Below, in pieces: positions 42,973-52,838 of a DNA stretch of 64,000 bases. The translations under genes were made by a program, and so were the position numbers. This DNA is from an uncultured Pelagibacteraceae bacterium (GTDB lineage Bacteria; Pseudomonadota; Alphaproteobacteria; Pelagibacterales; Pelagibacteraceae), in assembly GCA_902532195.1 (NCBI GenBank), contig CACAHE010000005.1, positions 21,833 to 85,832 of the forward strand, given 5' to 3'. Below the pieces are notes generated by a model. It was not told the DNA's origin and made no database searches. It saw nothing but the letters and a program-made list of their open reading frames with translations. Positions within the stretch are counted from its first letter, which is position 1, and each line of letters starts with the position of its first letter.

Positions 42973-43331
42973 AACTTTTAAAATATATTATTTTTTTTAT
43001 AATTTGCATAATTCAAAGTAATTTATATGCAGATAACAATTCTATATTAATCGATAAAATATCAAAAAATCTTAGATGTCTTATTTGTCAAGGCCAATCA
43101 GTTTATGACTCTCAATCTGAATTTGCCAATAGTATAAAAATTTTAATAAACAAAAAAATTCAAGAAGGAAATTCTGAAGAAGAAATCTACAGTTATTTAA
43201 AAAATAAATATGGTCAATGGATTGTTTATGATACCGAAATCAATAAAAAAACTGTTTATTTATGGTTATTTCCTGTAATTTTATTTGTTTTTGGAGGTAT
43301 ATTAATAATTAGAAAAGTGTTTATAAATTAG
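42969..43331 (+). CDS. ccmH: Cytochrome c-type biogenesis protein CcmH
   Basis: LRCLICQGQSVYDSQSEFANSI, YGQWIVYD. Confidence 0.95.
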   Translation: MKLLKYIIFFIICIIQSNLYADNNSILIDKISKNLRCLICQGQSVYDSQSEFANSIKILINKKIQEGNSEEEIYSYLKNKYGQWIVYDTEINKKTVYLWLFPVILFVFGGILIIRKVFIN

Positions 43332-43365
43332 TTTATATTAAATAAATTAAAGCTGAAATTTATAC

Positions 43366-43884
43366 ATGAAAGTAAAAAAAATATTTTTAAAATTTTTATT
43401 ATTAATTATTATTTCTTTACCTGCTTTTGGTGATGAGAAAATAAATGAAGTTTATCAAGAGCATGAACTAAATGTGTATTCTGGTATGTTTGATTTTAGT
43501 GATGATGGCCAAAGAGCTGCATTAATAGGATTTCAACATCAAAATGAGACGCTTCAAAGAAAAAGTTTTTTAGGCACTTTATCACCAATTACCGGATTTA
43601 TTTTAACAGAAAATAATGCAAGCTATTTTTATACAGGTGTACAAACTCATTATAAAATAGGTAAAATGAATGTCATTCCAAGTTTTACCCCAGGAATTTA
43701 TGATGAAGGTGATGGAAAAGATTTAGGTCATGCACTTGAATTTAAAAGTGAAGTTCAATTATCCTTTGATATATTTGATAATAGTGAGTTAGGATTTTCT
43801 TATAATCATATATCTAACGCCAGCTTAGGAGATAAAAATCCAGGTGCTAATAGCTATATGTTTAATTTTATAAAACAATTTTAA
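43366..43884 (+). CDS. Acyloxyacyl hydrolase / PagL-like lipid A deacylase
   Basis: Signal peptide; 8-strand barrel-like pattern; C-terminal FSYNHISNASLGDKNPGANSYMFNF resembles the PagL H-x-S-N-A motif. Confidence 0.8.
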   Translation: MKVKKIFLKFLLLIIISLPAFGDEKINEVYQEHELNVYSGMFDFSDDGQRAALIGFQHQNETLQRKSFLGTLSPITGFILTENNASYFYTGVQTHYKIGKMNVIPSFTPGIYDEGDGKDLGHALEFKSEVQLSFDIFDNSELGFSYNHISNASLGDKNPGANSYMFNFIKQF

Positions 43885-43890
43885 AACTCT

Positions 43891-45045
43891 ATGAAATTAT
43901 CAGATTGTCATAATTTTTATGACTTTAGAAAACTTGCAAAAAAAAAATTACCTTCACCTATTTTTCATTATATTGATGGTGCTGCAGATGATGAAATAAC
44001 TTATGCTAGAAACACAAGTGCTTTTGATGATGTTGATTTAGTACCAAATGTTTTAAGAGGAGTTGAGAATGTTGATTTATCAACTACAATATTTGGAAAA
44101 AAACTAGATTTACCTTTTTATCTAGCTCCTACAGCTCTTCAAAGACTTTTTCATTACGATGGTGAAAGAGCAGTTGGTAAAGCTGCTCAAAAATTTAATA
44201 CCATGTTTGGTGTTTCAGCTCTTGCAACCGTAAGTGTAGAAGAAATATCTACCATGATTGATACTCCCAAGATGTTTCAATTTTATTTTCATAAAGATAG
44301 AGGTTTAAATGACTCTTGTTTAGAACGAGCAAAAGCAGCTAAATTTGATGTTATGGCTTTAACTGTAGATACTATAACTGGGGGGAATCGTGAAAGAGAT
44401 TTAAGGACTGGTTTTACATCACCACCTAAATTAACTTTATCAAGTTTATTTAGTTTTGCCACAAAACCTATGTGGGGAATAAATTATTTAACAAAAGGTA
44501 AGTTTGAATTACCTCATCTTCAAGATTATGTAAAAGAGGGCACAAGTACCAATACATCTATCGGTAATTATTTTTCAACAATGTTAGATCAATCCATGAA
44601 TTGGAAAGATGCTGAAAAACTTTGTTCCCAATGGGGTGGCCATTTTGCACTTAAAGGAGTGATGAGCGTTGAAGATGCTAAAAGAGCAGTTGATATTGGA
44701 TGTACAGGTATAATGGTTTCAAACCATGGTGGCAGACAACTTGACGGATCAAGATCTCCTTTCGATCAACTCGCTGAAATTGTTGATGCTGTCGGTGATA
44801 AACTTGATGTAATTTGTGAGGGTGGAATTCACAGAGGAACCCATATTCTAAAAGCATTATCATTAGGCGCAAAAGCATGTTCTGGTGGAAGGCTATATCT
44901 TTATGCTTTAGCTGCAGCTGGTCAGGCCGGAGTTGAAAGGGCTTTAGATCAATATCGCAAAGAACTTGAAAGAGACATGAAACTTATGGGATGTGCTAAG
45001 ATAAGTGATTTAAATAGAAATAATTTAAGATTTAGAAACAAATGA
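43891..45045 (+). CDS. FMN-dependent alpha-hydroxy acid oxidase/dehydrogenase, copy 1
   Basis: HYIDGAADDEITYARNT, ALTVDT, SNHGGRQLDGSRSPFDQL. Confidence 0.93.
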   Translation: MKLSDCHNFYDFRKLAKKKLPSPIFHYIDGAADDEITYARNTSAFDDVDLVPNVLRGVENVDLSTTIFGKKLDLPFYLAPTALQRLFHYDGERAVGKAAQKFNTMFGVSALATVSVEEISTMIDTPKMFQFYFHKDRGLNDSCLERAKAAKFDVMALTVDTITGGNRERDLRTGFTSPPKLTLSSLFSFATKPMWGINYLTKGKFELPHLQDYVKEGTSTNTSIGNYFSTMLDQSMNWKDAEKLCSQWGGHFALKGVMSVEDAKRAVDIGCTGIMVSNHGGRQLDGSRSPFDQLAEIVDAVGDKLDVICEGGIHRGTHILKALSLGAKACSGGRLYLYALAAAGQAGVERALDQYRKELERDMKLMGCAKISDLNRNNLRFRNK

Positions 45046-46193
45046 ATTTAAATGACTGTCATAATTTTAACGATTTTAGAAAATTAGCAAAAAAAAATTT
45101 ACCATCCCCAATATTTCATTACATAGACGGCGGAGCAGATGATGAAATTACTTTAAAAAGAAACACAGAAGCTTTTGATAAATGTGATCTAATTCCAAAT
45201 GTACTCACAGGTATAGATAAGCCAGATTTATCAACAACAATTTTTGGAAGAAAAATTGATATGCCAATTTTTTTATCCCCAACAGCAATGCAGAGATTAT
45301 ATGATCCCGAAGGAGATAAGGCATCTGCCCGAGCAGCTGAAAAATTTGGAACTATGTATGGTATGTCAACAATGGCAACAACTTCGATTGAGGAAATTGC
45401 GAATGTATCAAGCGGTCCTAAACTTTTTCAGCTATACATACATAAAGATAAATCATTAACAGATGATTTAATTGAAAGGTGTAAAAGAGCTAATTTTGAT
45501 GGTTTGTGTTTAACTGTGGATACTATAGTTGCTGGTAATAGAGAAAGAGATCATAGGACTGGATTTACAACGCCACCAAAACTTACACTAAAAAGTTTAA
45601 TAGAATTTGGAATTAAACCAAAATGGGTTTTTAACTATTTTATAAATAAAAAATTTGAACTAGCAAACGTTAAACATATAACAGACAAAGGAACTAATAT
45701 TACTAAATCTGTTATAGATTATGTTAATGAGCAATATGATCCTAAAATGAATTGGAATGATGCAGAGTACTGTATTAAAAAATGGAATGGTCCTTTTGCT
45801 TTAAAAGGAGTCATGTCTGTTGAAGATGCAAAAAAAGCAATTGATATAGGATGTACTGCAATAATTATTTCAAATCATGGTGGAAGGCAGTTAGATGGTT
45901 CGGTATCTCCATTTGATCAACTTAAAGAAATAGCAGATGCTGTAGGAGATAAAATAGAAATAATCCTTGATAGCGGAGTCAGAAGAGGAACTCACGTACT
46001 GAAAGCAATTGCCGCAGGGGCAAAAGCTTGTAGTTTTGGCAAAATGTTTCTATTTTCTTTAGCAGCTGGTGGTCAAGCTGGCGTTGAACGAGTATTACAA
46101 AATATGTATAACGAACTAGAAAGAAATATGTTGCTGATGGGTTGTAAAAATATAAAAGATCTTAATAATTCAAAAATAAAATTTAGGAAATAA
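45042..46193 (+). CDS. FMN-dependent alpha-hydroxy acid oxidase/dehydrogenase, copy 2
   Basis: Tandem paralogue: HYIDGGADDEITLKRNT, SNHGGRQLDGSVSPFDQL, DSGVRRGTHVLKA. Confidence 0.93.
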   Translation: MNLNDCHNFNDFRKLAKKNLPSPIFHYIDGGADDEITLKRNTEAFDKCDLIPNVLTGIDKPDLSTTIFGRKIDMPIFLSPTAMQRLYDPEGDKASARAAEKFGTMYGMSTMATTSIEEIANVSSGPKLFQLYIHKDKSLTDDLIERCKRANFDGLCLTVDTIVAGNRERDHRTGFTTPPKLTLKSLIEFGIKPKWVFNYFINKKFELANVKHITDKGTNITKSVIDYVNEQYDPKMNWNDAEYCIKKWNGPFALKGVMSVEDAKKAIDIGCTAIIISNHGGRQLDGSVSPFDQLKEIADAVGDKIEIILDSGVRRGTHVLKAIAAGAKACSFGKMFLFSLAAGGQAGVERVLQNMYNELERNMLLMGCKNIKDLNNSKIKFRK

Positions 46194-46195
46194 AA

Positions 46196-47365
46196 TTGGC
46201 ATTAAAACTTGCAAAAGCACTTGATAGACTAGGAACAGAAGCTGCGTTCAGCATATTAGCTGAGGCAAAAAAATTAGAAGCTCAGGGTAAGCCAATGATT
46301 CATTTAGGATTAGGTCAGCCTGATTTTAAAACACCCAAACATGTTGTTGAAGCTGCAAAAAAAGCTTTAGACGATGGTCACCACGGCTATGTTTTGTCCA
46401 ATGGAATGTTAGAATGTAGACAAGCAGTTACGCGGAAAATTAAAAAACTTTATAATAAAGATATAAGTCCTGATAGAGTTTTAATAGTGCCAGGAGGAAA
46501 ACCTACTATGTACTACACAATCTCATGTTTTGGAGAACCGGGCGCAGAAATAATTCATCCAACACCAGCATTTCCAATTTATGAGTCTATGATTAATTAT
46601 ACTGGCTCAACTGCTGTACCTTATGATCTTACAGAAGATAAAGATTTAAAATTTGATCCAGAAAAAATTCTATCACTGATAACAGATAAAACTAAATTGA
46701 TAATTTTGATAAATCCAAATAACCCAACTGGAAGTTTTGTAGAAAAAGCTGCCATTGATGTATTAGCAGAAGGATTAAAAAAATATCCAAATGTAGCAAT
46801 TCTAAGTGATGAAATTTATAGTAGACAAATTTTTGATGGAAAAGAAATGCCGACATTTTTTAATTATCCTGAACTTGAAGATAGGTTAATTATTTTAGAC
46901 GGATGGAGTAAAGCATATTCGATGACAGGTTGGAGACTAGGATGGTGTGTAGTTCCAGAAAAATTAGTTTCACATATAAATAAACTGCTTATAAACAGTG
47001 TTTCTTGTACTAACGCTGCAACCCAATTTGCAGGAATAGCAGCATTAGATGGACCTGATGATTCTATCAACGAGATGATGAAAGCATTTACAAATAGAAG
47101 AAATTTAATTCACAAAGGATTAAACGAATTACCAGGAGTAGAATGTAGTTTGCCAGGAGGTGCATTTTATGCTTATCCAAGGGTTATAGGAACTGGGATG
47201 AATGGTGAAGAATTTTGTAAAAAAGCCATGCACGAAGCTGGTGTTGCAATTGTTCCAGGAACTGCATTTGGAAAAACTTCCCAAGATTATGTAAGGTTTA
47301 GCTTTGCAGCTTCTGAGGATAATATCTCTCAAGCCTTAGAAAATATCAAAAAAATGTTGAGCTAA
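46196..47365 (+). CDS. Class I/II PLP aminotransferase (TTG start as listed)
   Basis: HLGLGQPDFKTPKHV, INPNNPTGSF, SDEIYSRQIF, GWSKAYSMTGWRLGW. Confidence 0.95.
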   Translation: MALKLAKALDRLGTEAAFSILAEAKKLEAQGKPMIHLGLGQPDFKTPKHVVEAAKKALDDGHHGYVLSNGMLECRQAVTRKIKKLYNKDISPDRVLIVPGGKPTMYYTISCFGEPGAEIIHPTPAFPIYESMINYTGSTAVPYDLTEDKDLKFDPEKILSLITDKTKLIILINPNNPTGSFVEKAAIDVLAEGLKKYPNVAILSDEIYSRQIFDGKEMPTFFNYPELEDRLIILDGWSKAYSMTGWRLGWCVVPEKLVSHINKLLINSVSCTNAATQFAGIAALDGPDDSINEMMKAFTNRRNLIHKGLNELPGVECSLPGGAFYAYPRVIGTGMNGEEFCKKAMHEAGVAIVPGTAFGKTSQDYVRFSFAASEDNISQALENIKKMLS

Positions 47366-47411
47366 TATTAGTGTATTTTTTTATATAATTTCTATATTAT
47401 CTTAAAATAAA

Positions 47412-48785
47412 ATGAACGAGCAAATCCAAACTGAGTTAAAAAAAATTTTTAACGGAAGGTTTTCTTTATCAGAATCAACTAGGGCAAACTATGCTCGAGG
47501 TGAAGATACTTATGATCCGGTTCTTTCCCAAGCAGTAGTTTTTCCAGAAACGAATGAGGAAGTTTCTAAAATATTAAAATTATGCAATCAATACAAAGTT
47601 CCAGTTGTTCCATTTGGTACAGGAACATCTTTAGAAGGGCACGTAGTAGGAAATGAAAATGGGATAACTATATCTTTGGAAAAAATGAATAAAGTATTAA
47701 ACGTTAATGCTAGTGATTTTGATTGTAGAGTACAAGCAAATGTAACTAGAAAACAATTAAATGAGTATTTACGAGAGGATGGAGTTTTTTTTCCAATTGA
47801 TCCTGGAGCAGATGCAGCCTTAGGTGGTATGGCATCAACTTCTGCATCTGGAACTATGGCTGTGAAGTATGGAACTATGCGTACTGTAGTTTCAGGATTA
47901 ACTGTTGTTTTAGCAAATGGAGAAATAATTAAAACTGGAACTCGATCAAAAAAATCTTCTGCTGGATATAATTTAACAAATTTGTTTATAGGTTCTGAAG
48001 GAACTTTAGGAATTATAACAGAAGTTCAATTAAGACTTTCTCCAATTCCAGAAAGTATAATGAGTGCAGTTTGCTATTTCCCTGATCTAGACTCTGCAGT
48101 TTTAACTTCACAAGAAATTATACAATATGGAGTCCCTATTGCGAGAATTGAGATGTTGAATAAAGAGCAAATGGAAATAAGTATTAAATACTCTAAATTA
48201 AAGAATATTAAAGCATCGCCAACTCTTTTTTTTGAATTTCATGGTAGCGAGAATTCAAATAAAGAATCAATAAAAATTGTTGAAGAGTTGTCAAAAAATA
48301 ATGGAGGAAGTGAGTTTAAATGGGCAGAATCAATTGAAGAAAGAAATTTATTGTGGAAAGCAAGACATGATGTTTATTATTCTGTTAAAGCACTCGGTAA
48401 AAATATGAAAGTATATTCTACTGATATATGTGTTCCAATTTCAAAACTTGTAGAGTGTATATCTTGGGCAGAAAAAGAAGTTAAAAATAAAAACCTTATT
48501 GCTCCAATGGTTGGACATGTTGGTGACGGTAATTTTCATTCAATTATTTTGTATGATCCCCATGATGAAGAAAAACAAAAACTTATTAAAGAATATAGTG
48601 ATAAATTAATAGAAAAAGCTTTAGAGCTTGAAGGGACTATTACTGGAGAACATGGCATTGGTCTTCAAAAAAAAGGTTACTTGTTAAAAGAACATCCAGA
48701 TAATTTGCCTGTAATGAAATCCATCAAGAGAAGTCTTGATCCGAACAACATAATGAATCCTGGTAAAGTTTTTGATCTCAACTAA
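47412..48785 (+). CDS. FAD-binding oxidase (D-lactate/glycolate dehydrogenase GlcD-like)
   Basis: VPFGTGTSLEGHV, GADAALGGMASTSASGTMAVKYGTMR, HVGDGNFHSII, EHGIGLQKKGYL. Confidence 0.94.
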   Translation: MNEQIQTELKKIFNGRFSLSESTRANYARGEDTYDPVLSQAVVFPETNEEVSKILKLCNQYKVPVVPFGTGTSLEGHVVGNENGITISLEKMNKVLNVNASDFDCRVQANVTRKQLNEYLREDGVFFPIDPGADAALGGMASTSASGTMAVKYGTMRTVVSGLTVVLANGEIIKTGTRSKKSSAGYNLTNLFIGSEGTLGIITEVQLRLSPIPESIMSAVCYFPDLDSAVLTSQEIIQYGVPIARIEMLNKEQMEISIKYSKLKNIKASPTLFFEFHGSENSNKESIKIVEELSKNNGGSEFKWAESIEERNLLWKARHDVYYSVKALGKNMKVYSTDICVPISKLVECISWAEKEVKNKNLIAPMVGHVGDGNFHSIILYDPHDEEKQKLIKEYSDKLIEKALELEGTITGEHGIGLQKKGYLLKEHPDNLPVMKSIKRSLDPNNIMNPGKVFDLN

Positions 48786-48800
48786 TTAATCAATCCAATA

Positions 48801-49763
48801 ATGAAAAAGATACTAATTACAAGACGTCTATTAAGAGAAAATGAAGATAGAGCATCTAAAAAGTTTAAAGTTGAATTAAATTTAAATGATGAGCTTTATA
48901 GCCAAAATAAGTTATTAGAATTGAGTAAAGGTTGTGATGGTATTTTAAGTTCTTTAACAGATAAAATGGATGAACAAACAATAAACAAACTTCCTGAGAC
49001 AATTAAAATAATTTCAAATTTTGCTGTTGGTTTTGGAAATATAGATTTAGAAGCAGCAAAAAAAAGAGGTATAGCAGTTACAAATACTCCTGAGGTACTA
49101 ACTGATGCTACGGCTGAAATTGGAGTTTTGTTAATACTTGGAGCTTGCAGAAGAGCTTCTGAAGGAGTCGAAAATGCTAGAGCATCAAATTGGAAATGGT
49201 CTGCTGATTATTTAATTGGCAAACAATTAACTGGTTCTAGACTAGGGATTCTTGGAATGGGAAGAATTGGACAAAAAATAGCAAAAATTGCAAAATCTCT
49301 TGGAATGATAATTCATTATCATAACAGAAGTAAATTAAGTGATGATAAAGAGCAGGGAGCCACTTATCATGAATCAATTAAAAGCTTATTTTCAGTTTCA
49401 GATGTTTTGTCAATTTGCTGCCCCGCCACAAAAGAAACTCAAAATTTAATAAATAAAAAAAATTTGGAATATTTTCCAAAGGGAGCTGTTATAACCAATG
49501 TTGCTAGAGGAGATATTGTAGATGATGAAGCATTAATTGATGCATTAGATAAAAGAAAAATTTATGCAGTTGGATTAGACGTATATAAAGGTGAACCAAA
49601 TTTGAATCAAGGATATTTAAAATTTAAACAGGCTTTTATTCTTCCACATTTAGGTAGCGCAACTAAAGATACAAGGCTTGCAATGGCCAATCTTGCAATA
49701 GATAATATTGATGAATTTTTCAAAACAGGCAAATGTATAAATATTGTGAATGAAATTAAATAA
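48801..49763 (+). CDS. D-2-hydroxyacid dehydrogenase (glyoxylate/hydroxypyruvate reductase-like)
   Basis: GVGFGNID-like NFAVGFGNIDLEAAKKRGIAVTNTPEVLTDATAE; LGILGMGRIGQKIA; VITNVARGDIVDDEALI. Confidence 0.94.
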   Translation: MKKILITRRLLRENEDRASKKFKVELNLNDELYSQNKLLELSKGCDGILSSLTDKMDEQTINKLPETIKIISNFAVGFGNIDLEAAKKRGIAVTNTPEVLTDATAEIGVLLILGACRRASEGVENARASNWKWSADYLIGKQLTGSRLGILGMGRIGQKIAKIAKSLGMIIHYHNRSKLSDDKEQGATYHESIKSLFSVSDVLSICCPATKETQNLINKKNLEYFPKGAVITNVARGDIVDDEALIDALDKRKIYAVGLDVYKGEPNLNQGYLKFKQAFILPHLGSATKDTRLAMANLAIDNIDEFFKTGKCINIVNEIK

Positions 49764-50538
49764 ATTGCTTTTAAAAAAAAAATCAAAAATTAAACCTTTA
49801 GTTTGTCTGACAGCAAGCAACACTTATACAGCTGAAATATTAGATGATTTTTGTGATATTATTTTAGTAGGGGACTCACTTGGTATGGTCGTGTATGGAG
49901 AAAAAACTACAAAAAAAGTTTCACTTGATATGATGATTAATCATGGAAGAGCCGTAAGAAAGGGAATAAAAAAAAGTATACTGGTAATTGATATGCCAAA
50001 AGGAACTTATGAAAAATCACCATCAAAAGCTCTTAAAAATGCAAAAAAAATAAAAAAACTTACTAATTGTGATGCATTAAAACTAGAAGGTGGCCACAAT
50101 ATTAGCAAATCAATTAAAATTTTAGTAAAAAACAATATTCCAGTCATGTCTCATATTGGTTTACAGCCTCAAAATATATCTAATAATAAAAAATTTAGAG
50201 TTATGGGAAGATCTATAAAAGAAGAAAAAAAAATTATTTATGATCTTAAATCTGTTGAAATTTCAGGATCTTTTTCTGTAGTTTTAGAATCTGTGACTAA
50301 AAAATTAGCTAACAAAATAAATAAAATATCTAAAATACCTGTAATTGGAATTGGTGCCTCTGATAAATGTGATGGACAAATATTAGTTACAGAAGATTTA
50401 CTTGGATTATTGGACAAGTCTCCAAAATTTGCAAAAAATTATGAAAATTTAAGATCTAAAATAAAAATAGCTGTGAAAAAATACCGTAGCGAAGTATTAA
50501 AGCGAAGTTTTCCTAGCAAAAATAATACTTTTAAATAA
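49750..50538 (+). CDS. panB: 3-methyl-2-oxobutanoate hydroxymethyltransferase
   Basis: IILVGDSLGMVVYG, LEGGHNISK, MSHIGLQPQ, IPVIGIGASDKCDGQILVTEDLLGL. Confidence 0.93.
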   Translation: MKLNKLLLKKKSKIKPLVCLTASNTYTAEILDDFCDIILVGDSLGMVVYGEKTTKKVSLDMMINHGRAVRKGIKKSILVIDMPKGTYEKSPSKALKNAKKIKKLTNCDALKLEGGHNISKSIKILVKNNIPVMSHIGLQPQNISNNKKFRVMGRSIKEEKKIIYDLKSVEISGSFSVVLESVTKKLANKINKISKIPVIGIGASDKCDGQILVTEDLLGLLDKSPKFAKNYENLRSKIKIAVKKYRSEVLKRSFPSKNNTFK

Positions 50539-50640
50539 ATATTGTTCTACTTCTAGTTGAATATAATTGTTCTTTTATTAAGACTCATCAATTTTTTTGT
50601 GATTAAATATTCTAAAGTTAATTAACTAAGAGGAGAGATA

Positions 50641-51774
50641 ATGATTAAAGAAAAAAAATCATTGAAGGTAAATAAAACACCTTCTAGACGTAAGTTTTTT
50701 AAAGCTGCCGCAGCAACTGGTGTTGCCGCTGTAGCTGCATCATCTTTAGCTGCTCCGGCAGTCGCTGCTGACAGAGTAGAAGCAGCAATGGTAGCTACTT
50801 GGCCAAGAGATTTTCCTGGTTTAGGTACTGGTGCACAAAGACTTGCAAAAAGACTAAGCGATATGAGTGACGGAAGAATACAAGTTACTTATTATGCTGC
50901 AAACGAAAGAGTTAAAGCATTTGACTCATTTGATGAAGTTGCTTCTGGAAACTCACAAATGTATCACGGTGCTGACTACTACTGGGTTAAAAAACACCCA
51001 GCATTTGGATATTTTACAGCGTGCCCATTCGGTTTCACATATTCTGAAATCAATGCTTGGATTCACCATGGTGGTGGACAAGCACTTTGGGATGAGCTAA
51101 CTGATGACTTTGGTACTCAAAGTTTCATAGCTGGTAACACTGGAGTTCAAATGGGCGGTTGGTTTAACAAAAAAATTAGATCAGCTAACGACCTAAAAGG
51201 TTTAAAAATGCGTATGCCTGGATTAGGAGGACAAGTACTTGGAAAACTTGGTGGTTCTCCAATTTCACTTCCTGGTGGACAAATTTATGAAAACCTTGTT
51301 TCAGGTGCAATCGATGCAACTGAATGGGTAGGTCCGTGGAATGACGAAGCTATGAAATTCCATGAAGCTGCTAAATACTATTACTATCCTGGTATGCACG
51401 AACCTGGTTCGATGTTAGCATGTGGTGTTAATAAATCATGGTTTACAAGTTTATCAAAATCAGACCAAATGATAATTAAAACTGCTTGTGCTTGGGCTGA
51501 CGAAATCACCATGGCTGAGTACAATGCTAAAAATGGTGCAGCATTAGGTCGTTTAATAAACGATCATGGTGTTAAACTTGAGAAGTTTAATGACAAAGTT
51601 TATGATGCTTTTGCTAAAGGTGCTGCTGAAGTTTATGATGAAGTTCAACAACACAGTGATCTTGCTGCTAGAACGCATAAAGCTTTTGTTAAAGCGCGTA
51701 AAGAGATCGGTGCTTGGACAAACTTGTCAGACTCACCATACATTGCTCAAAGAAACAGAGCTTTAGGATTATAA
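50641..51774 (+). CDS. TRAP transporter substrate-binding protein (TakP/lactate-type), Tat signal
   Basis: SRRKFFKAAAATGVAAVAAS Tat-like leader; MGGWFNKKIRSANDLKGLKMRMPGLGGQVL; DATEWVGPWND; AGGAG-type SD upstream. Confidence 0.93.
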   Translation: MIKEKKSLKVNKTPSRRKFFKAAAATGVAAVAASSLAAPAVAADRVEAAMVATWPRDFPGLGTGAQRLAKRLSDMSDGRIQVTYYAANERVKAFDSFDEVASGNSQMYHGADYYWVKKHPAFGYFTACPFGFTYSEINAWIHHGGGQALWDELTDDFGTQSFIAGNTGVQMGGWFNKKIRSANDLKGLKMRMPGLGGQVLGKLGGSPISLPGGQIYENLVSGAIDATEWVGPWNDEAMKFHEAAKYYYYPGMHEPGSMLACGVNKSWFTSLSKSDQMIIKTACAWADEITMAEYNAKNGAALGRLINDHGVKLEKFNDKVYDAFAKGAAEVYDEVQQHSDLAARTHKAFVKARKEIGAWTNLSDSPYIAQRNRALGL

Positions 51775-51802
51775 TACTTAAAGTTTGATAAAATTAAAAA
51801 TT

Positions 51803-51828
51803 AAGGGCCCTTTTTAGGGCCCTTTTTT
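51803..51828 (+). terminator. Rho-independent terminator after the TRAP substrate-binding gene
   Basis: AAGGGCCC ttttta GGGCCCTT followed by T-run; perfect 8-bp GC-rich stem. Confidence 0.9.
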
Positions 51829-51852
51829 AATAAGACAAAAATTTTTTATTTT

Positions 51853-52836
51853 ATGGTTTCAAAAAGTAATTTACCGATAATTATTAGAATATTTAGTTAT
51901 TCGATACTAGCTATTACTTTTATTTTCCTAATTAACAATGTTTTAACAGTTTGGTTTGAATGGCCTGGTGTTAAAAAATTATTCGCTCATTATGGTTTAT
52001 TTGGATTTAAAAAATTAATTAACCCTTTAGAAGGTTCATTATTAACAACAGCCTATATACAATTATTTTTGTATTTTGCTTCAATATTATTATCAATTTT
52101 TTATGTACTAAGATCGATTAAACAAACTCTAGAAACTGACTCAAAAATTCTTACTAAATTTACCGGTTATATTATTCGTTCATCTTTTTGGGCAGTTTTG
52201 ATAGTTGGAATTGCAGATTTAATAGTTTCATTTATGGTTGTAGAAAAATTAGTTGAGCCAATTTTTGGTGAAACTTTAAAAATTAAATTAGTTATTCCAG
52301 CCTTTAGAATTACTTTTGTTCATTTTCCTTTAATATTAATTTCATTTGTAATTGGATATTTTACAAGAACAGTAGGTTTTATTTGGTTAGCTGTTTTAGT
52401 TGTTGCTAGTGAATTTTTCATCGTTGTATCAAGATTTATATTTGAGTATGAACAAGCTTTTCAGGGTGATTTAGTTCGTTTCTGGTATTCTGCCCTTTAT
52501 CTTTTTGCTAGTGCATATGCATTAATGCATGAAGGCCATGTGAGAGTTGATGTTTTATATACTGGCTTTAGTGAAAGAAAAAAAGCTTGGACAAATTCAA
52601 TTGGATCTTTGTTACTAGGAATCCCACTATGTCTTATCATTTTATTTTTAGGAATGGGTGGCAAAGCAAGTATTATTAATGGTCCTGTTATTTCTTTTGA
52701 AATTACACAACAAGGTTCTAATGGTTTATATCTACTTTATTTAATGGCAGTATTTTTAGCAGTATTTGGAGTAACTATGTTAACTCAATTTACAAGCTAT
52801 TTTATGAGTAGCAGTTACAAACTTTTAAAAAGTTAA
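51853..52836 (+). CDS. TRAP transporter small permease (DctQ-type), enlarged
   Basis: C-terminal half has DctQ features (FQGDLVRFWYSALYLFASAYALMHEGHVRVDVLY); extra N-terminal TMs. Confidence 0.85.
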   Translation: MVSKSNLPIIIRIFSYSILAITFIFLINNVLTVWFEWPGVKKLFAHYGLFGFKKLINPLEGSLLTTAYIQLFLYFASILLSIFYVLRSIKQTLETDSKILTKFTGYIIRSSFWAVLIVGIADLIVSFMVVEKLVEPIFGETLKIKLVIPAFRITFVHFPLILISFVIGYFTRTVGFIWLAVLVVASEFFIVVSRFIFEYEQAFQGDLVRFWYSALYLFASAYALMHEGHVRVDVLYTGFSERKKAWTNSIGSLLLGIPLCLIILFLGMGGKASIINGPVISFEITQQGSNGLYLLYLMAVFLAVFGVTMLTQFTSYFMSSSYKLLKS

Positions 52837-52838
52837 AC

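Noticed and set aside
44678-44878. Antisense ORF within hydroxyacid oxidase copy 1
   Set aside because: Shadow ORF opposite a clearly conserved coding frame.
43891-46193. Tandem hydroxyacid oxidases as an assembly duplication
   Set aside because: The two copies differ throughout at the protein level, so they are diverged paralogues.
50867-51100. Alternative-frame ORF within the TRAP binding-protein gene
   Set aside because: Main frame has a Tat leader and full family motifs; the alternative is a by-product of AT-rich codons.
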